Positions 1-8,134 of a stretch of DNA of 64,000 nt are shown here, in pieces. Under the pieces are notes generated by a model, which saw only the letters and a list, made by a program, of their open reading frames with translations, ran no database searches and had not been told where the DNA came from. The stretch comes from Bacteroidota bacterium. GTDB lineage: Bacteria > Bacteroidota > Bacteroidia > B-17B0 > Aurantibacillaceae. The stretch is from NCBI GenBank assembly GCA_016702705.1, contig JADJDM010000002.1:310001-374000 (forward strand). Direction: 5' to 3'. Each line of letters starts with the position of its first letter. Within the stretch, counting starts at the first letter, position 1. The translations under genes and the position numbers were made by a program.

Positions 1-38
1 GATTAGGAAAATTCAGGACTTTTATGCGAATATATTAA

Positions 39-287
39 GATTTTCTAGGAGATGATTCTCTTTCACCTACAATTGTTTTAAATGAATTACGGGATTACGG
101 TTTTGACGAAAGATACGAGGGAATTTTGATTTTATTTAAATAACGTAAATGCATGTTGGATAACTACTTGAAAGAGATGCAACCTAAATTGAAAAAGTGA
201 AATGCATATATAATTGATGAAAATGGAGAGAAAAGGAAGTATTATTGTTGGGTTGATTGTTATAGAGAAGCTAGTATCTTCGTGTAA
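39..287 (+). pseudogene. Decayed ORF remnants at the left end
   Basis: This stretch has no intact gene, but two short reading frames look coding-derived. One runs from 39 to 143 and contains the peptide TIVLNELRDYGFDERYEG, with no start codon. The second starts with ATG at 153, reads MLDNYLKEMQPKLKK, meets a TGA at 198-200 and continues open in the same frame to TAA at 285-287 with the peptide DENGEKRKYYCWVDCYREAS. The amino acid mix resembles real protein, but I do not recognise a family. They may be remains of one or two small genes interrupted by stops and a frameshift. The rest of 1-336 shows nothing else apart from a possible promoter near 253-282. Confidence 0.3.
253..282 (+). promoter_or_regulatory. 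Possible promoter for the KdnB-like gene
   Basis: TTG at 253-255, a 19-base spacer and TATCTTCG at 275-282 fit the Bacteroidota -33/-7 pattern with one mismatch in the TAnnTTTG box. The start codon of the downstream gene is at 337. The box also overlaps the end of a decayed ORF, so this is a weak call. Confidence 0.3.
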
Positions 288-336
288 CAGGGTTTGATTG
301 GCGAAATGAAAATAATGGAATCATTTAAATAAAACT

Positions 337-1419
337 ATGCAACACAAAAATTTTAAAAACATTGATAAAGTAACCTACGGGCGTGGATCTTTTGCGCAGT
401 TAGGTGAAACAGTTGAGCCAATTCGTAAAGAGAATAACAAGTATTTTGTTTACGTAGTAGATAATTATTTTAAAGGCAAGGAGCTTGTTAATCGTTTGCA
501 AAACAAACCCGAAGATTTAATTTATTTTATTGATGTTGACCCACACGAGCCAACAACTGAATTGATTGATTCTTTGCGCGATGAAATACTTGCTAAGAAG
601 GGTTTGCCTAGCGGTGTTATTGGTATTGGTGGTGGAAGCATTATGGATATTGCAAAAGCATTGTCCCTAATGTTAACCAATGAAGGTTCATCAACTTTAT
701 ATCAAGGCTTAAACTTAATTAAGAAGGCTGGAATTTATCATTTAGGTGTTCCAACAATTTCGGGTACTGGTGCTGAAGTATCAATGACGGCAGTACTTAC
801 AGGTCCGGAGAAAAAATTAGGTTTAAAATGTGATTGGACCGTTTTTAATCAAGTAATATTAGACCCCGAATTAATTGCAAGCGTACCAACTGATTGGTGG
901 TTTTACACTGGAATGGATACCTACATTCATTGCATCGAATCAGAAAGTGGAATACGCAACAATGCATTTAGTTTAGCTTATGGCGAAACAGCTTTAAAAT
1001 TGTGCAGAGAAGTTTATTTAGGAGATAAAGCGGGGCAAACGCCAGAGAACGATGATAAACTAATGGTTGCCTCTCTAATGGGTGGATTAAGTTTAACTTA
1101 TAGTGAAGTAGGAGTGTGCCATTCGTTAAGCTATGGTTTATCTAAAATACACGGCACTCGCCATTGTTATGCAAACTGTATTATCTTCCAACACCTTGGA
1201 GATATTTATGGTGCAGCACATACCGAGTTCATGGAAATGATTAAGAAGCATAATATTGTTCTTCCTCAAAACTTAAGTAAGGATTGGGACGATGCAACAT
1301 TAACTGCAATGGCACAAGTATCTTTAAACTTACCATTTATGTGGCACCACGCTTTTGGCGATGATTGGCAAAAAACAGTGAATTTAGAGTATATAAAAAA
1401 TTTATTTAGAAGAATGTAA
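337..1419 (+). CDS. Iron-containing alcohol dehydrogenase, KdnB-like (Kdo 8-oxidase family)
   Basis: A 360-residue group III (Fe-dependent) alcohol dehydrogenase. The nucleotide-binding glycine motif GGGS is at residues 98-101. The four metal ligands of the family are all present with correct spacing: Asp194 and His198 (D-T-Y-I-H), His262 and His276, 14 residues apart. The N-terminus (NFKNIDKVTYGRGSF) resembles KdnB, the 3-deoxy-D-manno-octulosonate 8-oxidase that works with the aminotransferase KdnA to make 8-amino-Kdo for lipopolysaccharide. That assignment is from remembered similarity; a generic sugar or alcohol dehydrogenase is the alternative. No kdnA is present in the visible flank. 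The S41 protease gene starts 6 bases after the stop, so the two are probably co-transcribed. Confidence 0.75.
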   Translation: MQHKNFKNIDKVTYGRGSFAQLGETVEPIRKENNKYFVYVVDNYFKGKELVNRLQNKPEDLIYFIDVDPHEPTTELIDSLRDEILAKKGLPSGVIGIGGGSIMDIAKALSLMLTNEGSSTLYQGLNLIKKAGIYHLGVPTISGTGAEVSMTAVLTGPEKKLGLKCDWTVFNQVILDPELIASVPTDWWFYTGMDTYIHCIESESGIRNNAFSLAYGETALKLCREVYLGDKAGQTPENDDKLMVASLMGGLSLTYSEVGVCHSLSYGLSKIHGTRHCYANCIIFQHLGDIYGAAHTEFMEMIKKHNIVLPQNLSKDWDDATLTAMAQVSLNLPFMWHHAFGDDWQKTVNLEYIKNLFRRM

Positions 1420-1425
1420 TAGCCT

Positions 1426-3525
1426 ATGCGTCTTTTTATTTTATCAGTAGCCAGCGTATTAATTTCATTTGTTTCTTTCGCGCAGGCTATTGATTCAATT
1501 GCGATGCAACAATTGTTGGTTGTAGGAAATCTTCAGGGCTTTCATATACAAGCTCCAGAAATGAATGAAAAAACTAACCAGGAAATTGTAAATCTTTTTA
1601 TTGATAATTTTGATTCGCGTGGATTATTTGTTTTTCAATCAGATGAAGAGTTTTTGCGAAAACAAGTAAATGCTAATTCTTCTAATGATGGTTATTCGGC
1701 TTTACTTACAGAGTCTTATGCGCTTTTCAAAAAAGGTTGAAACAAATTGATTCAATTGTTAAGCGTTTTAGAAGCTAAACCATTTGTTTTTAGTGATAAG
1801 GACACGATTACTTTTTTAAGTAAAACTTCTACACCTTTTGTTTGCAAAGATTTAAATGACTTAAGACGTAGAATAGAAAAGCGTTTAAAATACGATTGTT
1901 TAAATATTATTATAAAGCCTACTAAAGAAAATGAAGATGTTTTAAAATTGACTCAGGCTGAATTGCAAGTGAAACAAGCTGATGCAGCTAAGAAAGTATT
2001 TACACGTTTTAAAAGATATTTAAGTAATTTTTCGGATGAGAATAGAATCAAACATTACATTGGAGATTGTTTAAGTAATGCAATTACCTTGCGTTTCGAC
2101 CCACACAGTAGTTATTTTAATAATTACGAAAAGGAGAGTTGGGATTCTGGTTTATCTACCGAGGAATTTTCTTTTGGATTTTATGCGGATGAAAATGATC
2201 AGAGTTCAATTATCGTTTCGGATTTAGTACCAGGTGGACCAGCTTGGAAGAGTAATGAAATGCACGAAGGTGATGTCATTCTTGGGTTTCAGTTTGAGAA
2301 ACAGCCTTATGTTGATTTAACTAATTCCGAAGTGAATGATTTTTATGTATTATTTTATAAAACATCTTCAAAGAATGTTGAAATAACTATTCGCAGAAAA
2401 GACAATCAAATTAAAAAAGTAAAATTACAAAAGGCAAAACTTCAATCACAAGAGAATGTGATGAATAGTTATGTAATAAATGTTGAAGGGAAAAAGTTTG
2501 GTTACATTCCTATTCCAGCCTTTTATTCGGATTTTGAAAGTGATGGTAATTTAGGTTGTGCAAACGATGTAGCAAAAGAGATCGTTAAGTTAAAATTAGA
2601 TTCGATACAAGGTTTGATTTTAGATTTACGTTATAACGGTGGCGGCTCAATGCGCGAAGCAATTGGCTTGGCAGGTATTTTTATTGATGAAGGACCTATG
2701 GCAGTTTATAAAACAAAAATAGGTAAACCATCCTTGATGAAAGATATGAATAGAGGAACAATTTACGATGGGCCTCTAGTTGTTATGATAAATGGTTATA
2801 GCGCTTCTGCTTCTGAGTTTTTAACTGCTACATTGCAAGATTATGAACGTGCTGTTATTGTTGGTTCAACAACCTATGGCAAGGGAACAGCGCAAATTGT
2901 TTTACCTGCAGATACCAATTTATATAAAGCTAGAGGAAAGAAATATTATATGAATCCAAGTTTTGGTTACGTAAAAGTTACTATTGGCAAATTTTATCGT
3001 GTAACTACTGCAAGTCACCAAGGTAAAGGTATTGCTCCTGATATTGAAATTCCAGATTTGATGCAGCGTTTTATGGAGAAAGAATCGGATGAGTTATTTT
3101 ATTTGCAAAACGATTCTGTAAACAAAAAAGTAGTTTTTTCTAAGTTGCCTACTTTGCCTCGTGAAGAACTTAAAGGCAAAAGTAAAAATCGAATTGCTTC
3201 CAATCTTCAGTTTTCTGTTATGCAGCATTTTGCAGATAGTTTGTATGGGAAGAAAAATGAAAACACTAAGTTAACCTTATCGGTAAAGGGAGTAAAAAAA
3301 TACAATGATGATTTAGACCTAGTGACTAAGAAAATTGAGAACTTCACTCAATTAGATGAAAAAAGCACTTTATCAATTACTAACAATAAATTTATGGAGA
3401 AATTGCTTGCAGTTGATGAATATCAACGAAAAATTATAGAAAGAAGTTTGGAAGAGTTGAAAAAAGATATAATTTTACAAGAGGCAACATTAATATTGAA
3501 TGATTTGCAACAATTAAAAAAATAG
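1426..3525 (+). CDS. S41 carboxy-terminal processing (tail-specific) protease, Prc/CtpA type; two compensating indels
   Basis: Exported serine protease of the Prc/CtpA family that degrades or trims periplasmic proteins from their C-termini. A signal peptide ending FVSFAQA starts at 1426. A PDZ-like region (around SIIVSDLVPGGPAW) and the S41 catalytic core follow. The Ser/Lys dyad is visible as the central serine of SASASE and the lysine of TYGKGT, exactly 25 residues apart as in the family, and the C-terminal region matches the Prc-type extension. The frame is broken at TGA 1738-1740. Adding one A to the run at 1729-1734 and removing one T from 1766-1769 restores a continuous protein of 699 residues reading KKRLKQIDSIVKRLEAKPF across the join, which fits the family. 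I therefore treat it as one gene with two homopolymer errors; a genuine 12-codon frameshift is possible but unlikely. Confidence 0.85.
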
Positions 3526-3541
3526 GAAATAAAAACAAGAT

Positions 3542-4585
3542 ATGAAAAAACACACAATTGCAGCAGCACTTTCAATTGTTTTCTTTAGTGCAGTAAACAC
3601 AGTTAAAGCTCAAGATGTTTCTACAGCAGTAGGTTATTTGGAAACAGTTGGAAAAGAGTTTAACAACATTCAAGAAAACACTTGGGATTATACACGCTCC
3701 GCTGCTCATGGCAAAAGTGCACGTAAAGTTGAAAAGCGAAGAAAAGAAGTTGTTGCAGCCAACCAAGATGCGATGAAAAAAATAGGTAAACTAGAAGCAT
3801 TTGGCGGAAGTACAGCCTTTAGAGATAGCGCTTTATCTTTCTTGAAAACAAATTACGCTGTGTTAAATGAAGACTACGCTAAGTTGGTCGACATGGAAGA
3901 GGTTGCAGAGCAGTCGTATGACTTGATGGAAGCGTACATGTTGGCAAAACAAAAAGCAGATGATAAATTGAGCGAGTCAGGTAAAATGATTTCAGCTGAA
4001 TATGAAAAATTTGCGGTAGCTAATAATATAAATTTGGTTGAGAAAAAAGATAAGCTTTCTAAAAATATGGAAATAGCTGGAAAGGTTTATAAACACTACA
4101 ATGAAGTGTATCTTATTTTCTTCAAGAGCTACAAGCAAGAAGCATATTTATTAGATGCAATGCAAAAAAATGATGTTAATGGTATTGAGCAAAATAGAAA
4201 TTCATTAGTTAAAAATGCTGCTGAAGGCCTATTAAAATTGCAAGAAGTAAAGCCTTATCAAAATGATATGTCGATTAAAAAAGCTACTGAGCAATTGTTG
4301 AAGTTTTATCAAGAAGAAGCTGAAAAAAAATTAGTAAATGTTTCTAATTTTTATGTTGCAAAGGAAAATTTCGAAAAAATTAAAGCGGCTTTTGATGCTA
4401 AGCCAGAGAAAGATCGTGTGCAAAAGGATGTAGATGAATTTAACAAGGCTGTGAATGAATATAATAAGGAATCAAATACATTTAATGCTTTAAATCAGGA
4501 GTTGTTTGCTAAGCGCGGGCAGTACCTTGACGCATACAACAAAGCAAATGCAAGTTTTACTGATAGACATGTTCCGAAAAAGTAA
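3542..4585 (+). CDS. Exported helical protein of unknown function
   Basis: A 347-residue protein with a clear signal peptide (MKKHTIAAALSIVFFSAVNTVKAQ, cleavage expected after about residue 23). The mature part is rich in Lys, Glu, Ala and Asn and looks almost wholly alpha-helical, with no cysteines and no catalytic motif that I recognise. It resembles proteins annotated as LIC11966-type surface proteins in Leptospira and Bacteroidota, but I am not certain of this. The gene starts 16 bases after the S41 protease and ends just before a strong terminator, so it is the last gene of the KdnB-like/S41 unit. It could be a substrate or partner of the protease; that is inference from position only. 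Confidence 0.7.
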   Translation: MKKHTIAAALSIVFFSAVNTVKAQDVSTAVGYLETVGKEFNNIQENTWDYTRSAAHGKSARKVEKRRKEVVAANQDAMKKIGKLEAFGGSTAFRDSALSFLKTNYAVLNEDYAKLVDMEEVAEQSYDLMEAYMLAKQKADDKLSESGKMISAEYEKFAVANNINLVEKKDKLSKNMEIAGKVYKHYNEVYLIFFKSYKQEAYLLDAMQKNDVNGIEQNRNSLVKNAAEGLLKLQEVKPYQNDMSIKKATEQLLKFYQEEAEKKLVNVSNFYVAKENFEKIKAAFDAKPEKDRVQKDVDEFNKAVNEYNKESNTFNALNQELFAKRGQYLDAYNKANASFTDRHVPKK

Positions 4586-4608
4586 AATACTTAATTAAGT
4601 AAAAACGC

Positions 4609-4637
4609 AAAGCGCCTTAAGTATCTTAAGGCGCTTT
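4609..4637. terminator. Bidirectional intrinsic terminator
   Basis: A 13-bp perfect stem (AAAGCGCCTTAAG paired with CTTAAGGCGCTTT) with a 3-base TAT loop lies between two convergent genes, with A-rich and T-rich flanks on either side. It can stop transcription from the plus-strand helical-protein gene and the minus-strand DUF1398 gene. Confidence 0.85.
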
Positions 4638-4661
4638 ATTATTATATAAGTTTGATATTTA

Positions 4662-5048
4662 TTATGGGATTTTTTCAATCAATACTTCATTTCCTATTTT
4701 GTCAAAATAAGTACAAGTCATGTTAGCCATATCAACTACCCATTTTTCTACTCCTGATTTAGCACAATCTTTACAAAATGTAAAGTAATCTGTTTTCCCT
4801 TCCTGGTGTGTTTTTAGATCGTATAAAAATTGCTCGCTATTGCTTTTGTCCGAAATAATGAGCGCATCATATTTAGCATCTGAAGAGATTCTGATATTAC
4901 CTGCCCCGTTGTATTCGGTATGGCTATCTCTAACGTAGGTAGTGTAACTTAAAACGCCTAATTGTTTTATTTCTGCAATGTAATTAGGGAAATCCTTACC
5001 AGATTTTACTTTTGAATGGGCAGCTTTAATTTGGTCGAGGGTGAACAT
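4662..5048 (-). CDS. DUF1398 family protein (YbcV-like)
   Basis: A 128-residue cytoplasmic protein without signal peptide or membrane segments. The opening FTLDQIKAAHSKVKSGKDFP followed by a LGVLSYTTYV segment is characteristic of the DUF1398 family, which includes E. coli YbcV. The molecular function of the family is unknown. Length is usual for the family. The gene is monocistronic, convergent with the helical-protein gene and followed by the shared terminator. Confidence 0.8.
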   Translation of the reverse strand: MFTLDQIKAAHSKVKSGKDFPNYIAEIKQLGVLSYTTYVRDSHTEYNGAGNIRISSDAKYDALIISDKSNSEQFLYDLKTHQEGKTDYFTFCKDCAKSGVEKWVVDMANMTCTYFDKIGNEVLIEKIP

Positions 5049-5072
5049 ATTGTTTGGTTTTACTTTATAAAA

Positions 5073-5098
5073 AAAGCCTTACATTTCTGTAAGGCTTT
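5073..5098 (-). terminator. Terminator downstream of tRNA-Val
   Basis: A 10-bp stem (AAAGCCTTAC with GTAAGGCTTT) and 6-base loop, directly after the tRNA 3' end and followed on the minus strand by a run of T. It ends the tRNA transcript; the DUF1398 start codon is 25 bases further on. Confidence 0.8.
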
Positions 5099-5099
5099 G

Positions 5100-5174
5100 T
5101 GGGAACTACTGGGTTCGAACCAGTGACCCCCTGCTTGTAAGGCAGGTGCTCTGAACCAGCTGAGCTAAGCTCCC
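5100..5174 (-). tRNA. tRNA-Val (anticodon TAC)
   Basis: On the minus strand a full cloverleaf can be drawn. The acceptor arm is GGGAGCT with AGTTCCC (one G-T pair), the anticodon stem CCTGC/GCAGG with loop CTTACAA gives anticodon TAC, and the T-arm loop contains TTCGAAC. The discriminator base is A and CCA is not encoded. A TCCCA...TGGGA hairpin lies immediately upstream (5174-5192). Confidence 0.95.
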
Positions 5175-5278
5175 TTTTCCCATTTAATTGGGAGTGCAAA
5201 TATAATAGCTTTTTATAAATTACGCAAAAAATATTTAAAAAAATGAAGTCTTGGCGCATCTCCTTATTTATCAGCTTT

Positions 5279-7183
5279 TTAAAGTTTACTTGCCAATTTT
5301 ATTGCTTTAAATTCAGTCCTTCTGTTCTTTTGATGCTCTTCTTCAGCACAAATCACATCGTTTTTACACTGATTGATTAACTTATTTTCTCCGTATCCTT
5401 TCCATTTCATACGTTTTGCATCAATGCCTTTCGAAATTAAGTATTCAACCGCTGCTTTAGCACGTTTATCAGAAAGTACTAGGTTGTATTGTTCACCTGC
5501 TCTTGAATCAGTATGCGAACTTAATTCGATGTTTAAGGTTGGATTTTCTTCCATTACTTGTATTAGTCTATTTAATTCTTTAGCCGCATCATCCCTTATA
5601 AACCATTTGTCTAAGTCATAATAAATATTTTCTAGCACGATTGGTTTTTCGATTATGATTTCTTCTAACTCAAAATTTGCAGTAAAATTTTCAGAAACTT
5701 TTTTTCCTATCATACAAAAGTATTGCGGCGCTGTTATTACAAAATGCATTGCTTTGTGAACTATAACTTTATATTCGCATTTTGCTTTGAGTTTTACTTT
5801 GTACGAACCTGATTTGTTTGTAAGGATAGTTTCCTTTGTTTTTTCTGTAATGTTTTCAATCTCAATTTGTGCATCTTGTATTCCAGAGCTTGGTTTTCCC
5901 TTGTGATTCACCATGCCTGATAGTACAAAGGTAGGGTCATGCTTTGTTATTTCATATATTTGATCACCTTCATCTCTATTTCATGAAATATAGCCTTTGT
6001 TATCATCTTCACTTAGTACAAATGCAAAATCATCTTTTGACGTATTTAAAGGATAATTTAAATTTTCTACTTGAAGCCATTTTCTTCCATCATGGTAAGT
6101 CATGAACACATCTAAGCCACCCATGTTTTTGTGGGCATCTGATGAGAAATAGAATGTACCATCCACATGAATATAGGGGAACATTTCATTGCCACTTGTG
6201 TTTACTTCCGTACCTAAGTTTTCTGGTTTACTCCAATTACTACCATCATATTTACTTCTATATATATCTGTCCCACCTGAACCACCTGGCATGTCTGAAA
6301 TGAAATAAATTGTTTTATCGTCGCTTGCTAAAGATGGATGTCCGCAAGAATATTCATCACTATTAACTGGAAGTTCAGTTACATTTGTCCATTTGTCTCC
6401 AACTAACTCAGCTCGAAATAATTTAAGATTATTTTCGTTCTCTAAATTTTTAGCTAATTTTTTCTTTTTTAGATAATTGCTTCTAGTAAAGTAGACAACG
6501 TCACCCTTTTTATTAAAACAAGCTGGACCTTCGTGATATTGACCATTTATATTTCCTTTCAAAATGGATGGACTAATCCATTTTCCATTATTATCTTTTT
6601 GAGTAAAATATAAATCAAGATAAGAACGACCTGTCCATTCTGCAGTCGCTGATTTATTAAATATGATTTTATCTCCTGTTAAAATTAAACCATTGCCGTA
6701 TGGTACTTGGCCAAATGCCGTTGCTATCTCGGGTATTTCGACTTTTTTAACTGTAAACAAGGTAGTGTCTTCTTTAAAAGATTTTATTGATTGGCAAGAT
6801 ACTAGCAACATTTCTGCAACAAAATCATCTGGCACTTTTTGAAGGTATTTCTCAAACCAAAATTTAGCATCTTCATATTTTTCAGCGCTCATTAATAGTT
6901 TGCCATAATGAAAATATTCTATTGCTTCAATTTCTGGACTATCAATAATCTTTGAATACCATCTTTCAGCATTAATATCATCACTTACCAAACGGTAAGA
7001 ATTTGCTAATTTTACTTTTGCATCAAAAGGAACGTCTTTTTTTGAAAGGTATTTTTCGAAATTACTAATAGCCATGGAGTAGGCCATTTTTTCGTAATTT
7101 TTTACGCCTTTTTTGTATTGCGAATTTATACAACTGCTTAAAAATATAATTGCTGCAACTGTAAAGAATGAAATGTTTTTCAT
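5279..7183 (-). CDS. PorE-like lipoprotein: TPR - PD40 propeller - CRD - OmpA domain; internal TGA stop
   Basis: An outer-membrane lipoprotein expected to tie a surface or T9SS complex to peptidoglycan. The lipobox LSSC puts the lipidated cysteine at residue 18. TPR helices fill about residues 20-150. PD40/WD40-like propeller blades follow at about 160-400 (motifs such as TIYFISDMPGG and FYFSSDAHKNMGG). Next come a carboxypeptidase-regulatory-like fold at about 425-500 and an OmpA peptidoglycan-binding domain to the end (HTDSRA, KRAKAAVEYL, GYGE). The order matches PorE. The frame is 635 codons long but carries TGA at 5981-5983, where the family has a serine in a G-Y-x-S-S-N-R motif; TCA to TGA is a single change. 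The two halves are in the same frame, so this is a nonsense substitution and not an indel. It is the last gene of the SprB-like/PorP operon, starting 9 bases after PorP. Confidence 0.8.
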
Positions 7184-7192
7184 AAATTAAAT

Positions 7193-8116
7193 TTAAAAGT
7201 AACGGGGAGTTTTTATTTTAATCAAATCTTTTCCGAAATCATACCCAATCATGATTTCATGTGTTCCTGTTGAATAATTTCTGATTTTGCTTGTAGTGAA
7301 ATCAAAAGCGTAGCCTACTCTAAATTTGCTATTAGTTTGATATTCTAACATTAAAACAACTGCATCTTTTGATCGGTAAGAAGCGCCTACCCATAATTGG
7401 TCGTTATATAATAAATTCAGGTTGATGTCTGCCTCTAATGGAGCTGCAGGTAAATATTTTACCAATAAGGAAGGTTTAAGTTTAAATTTATCATTTAATT
7501 TAAAAACATAACCACCATTCAAATAATAATGACGTTGAACAAATGAAGCTTTATTAACGTCGAAAGCAAAATCGTGGTTTGCATCAATTGCAAGCAATGT
7601 TGGCATTGAAATTCCTGCGTACCATTTCTCGGTAAAATAATACGTGCCAAATCCAAATTTTGGTAACCAAGCAGTTCTTCTTCCGGTAAATTTTTCGTCG
7701 CCATCATCCCAAATTGTTAAACCATCAGATTTAAATGCATAATTAGAAGCTCCAGCTTTTAATCCAAAGGCAAGTTTCCCTTTACCAAGTTTTAATTGGT
7801 ATGCATAGTTTGCATAAATATCGGTTTGCTCAGTAGCGCCAATTCTATCATGTGCAATAATTAAACCGCCTCCCATGTTTTGAGACTTTGTTGGAATTAA
7901 ACCATCAACAGCTAATAACATAGTTTTTGGCGCCCCCGAGAAATTCACCCACTGTGTTCGATGTAATAAACTAGAGGAAATATATTTATGGCTCCCTGCG
8001 TAAGCTGGATTTAAAAATAATCCATTAAACATGTACTGACTTATCATAGGGTCTTGCTGGGCTTTTGTTGTTATACTTAGTGCAACAACAAAAAATAATA
8101 TGATTGTTTTTTTCAT
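7193..8116 (-). CDS. PorP/SprF family type IX secretion outer-membrane protein
   Basis: A 307-residue protein with a signal peptide (MKKTIILFFVVALSITTKAQ) and the family opening QDPMISQYMFNGLFLNPAYAGS, followed by alternating beta-strands typical of a small outer-membrane barrel. PorP/SprF-type proteins are known to sit beside genes for cargo with type B sorting domains and are needed for that cargo to be secreted and attached. Here it starts 18 bases after the stop of the giant SprB-like gene, which ends in a type B domain, so the two are very probably a cargo-partner pair. The PorE-like gene follows 9 bases later. Confidence 0.92.
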   Translation of the reverse strand: MKKTIILFFVVALSITTKAQQDPMISQYMFNGLFLNPAYAGSHKYISSSLLHRTQWVNFSGAPKTMLLAVDGLIPTKSQNMGGGLIIAHDRIGATEQTDIYANYAYQLKLGKGKLAFGLKAGASNYAFKSDGLTIWDDGDEKFTGRRTAWLPKFGFGTYYFTEKWYAGISMPTLLAIDANHDFAFDVNKASFVQRHYYLNGGYVFKLNDKFKLKPSLLVKYLPAAPLEADINLNLLYNDQLWVGASYRSKDAVVLMLEYQTNSKFRVGYAFDFTTSKIRNYSTGTHEIMIGYDFGKDLIKIKTPRYF

Positions 8117-8134
8117 AATTTCTTTATTAATTGA

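Noticed and set aside
5065..5259. Minus-strand ORF of 64 codons
   Set aside because: It runs through the tRNA-Val gene and its terminator and has no protein-like pattern.
5981..5983. TGA as selenocysteine or as a reassigned sense codon
   Set aside because: The aligned residue is serine in a non-redox motif, no selenocysteine hairpin is visible, and tryptophan and glycine use TGG and GGN everywhere else, with no other in-frame TGA left after indel correction.
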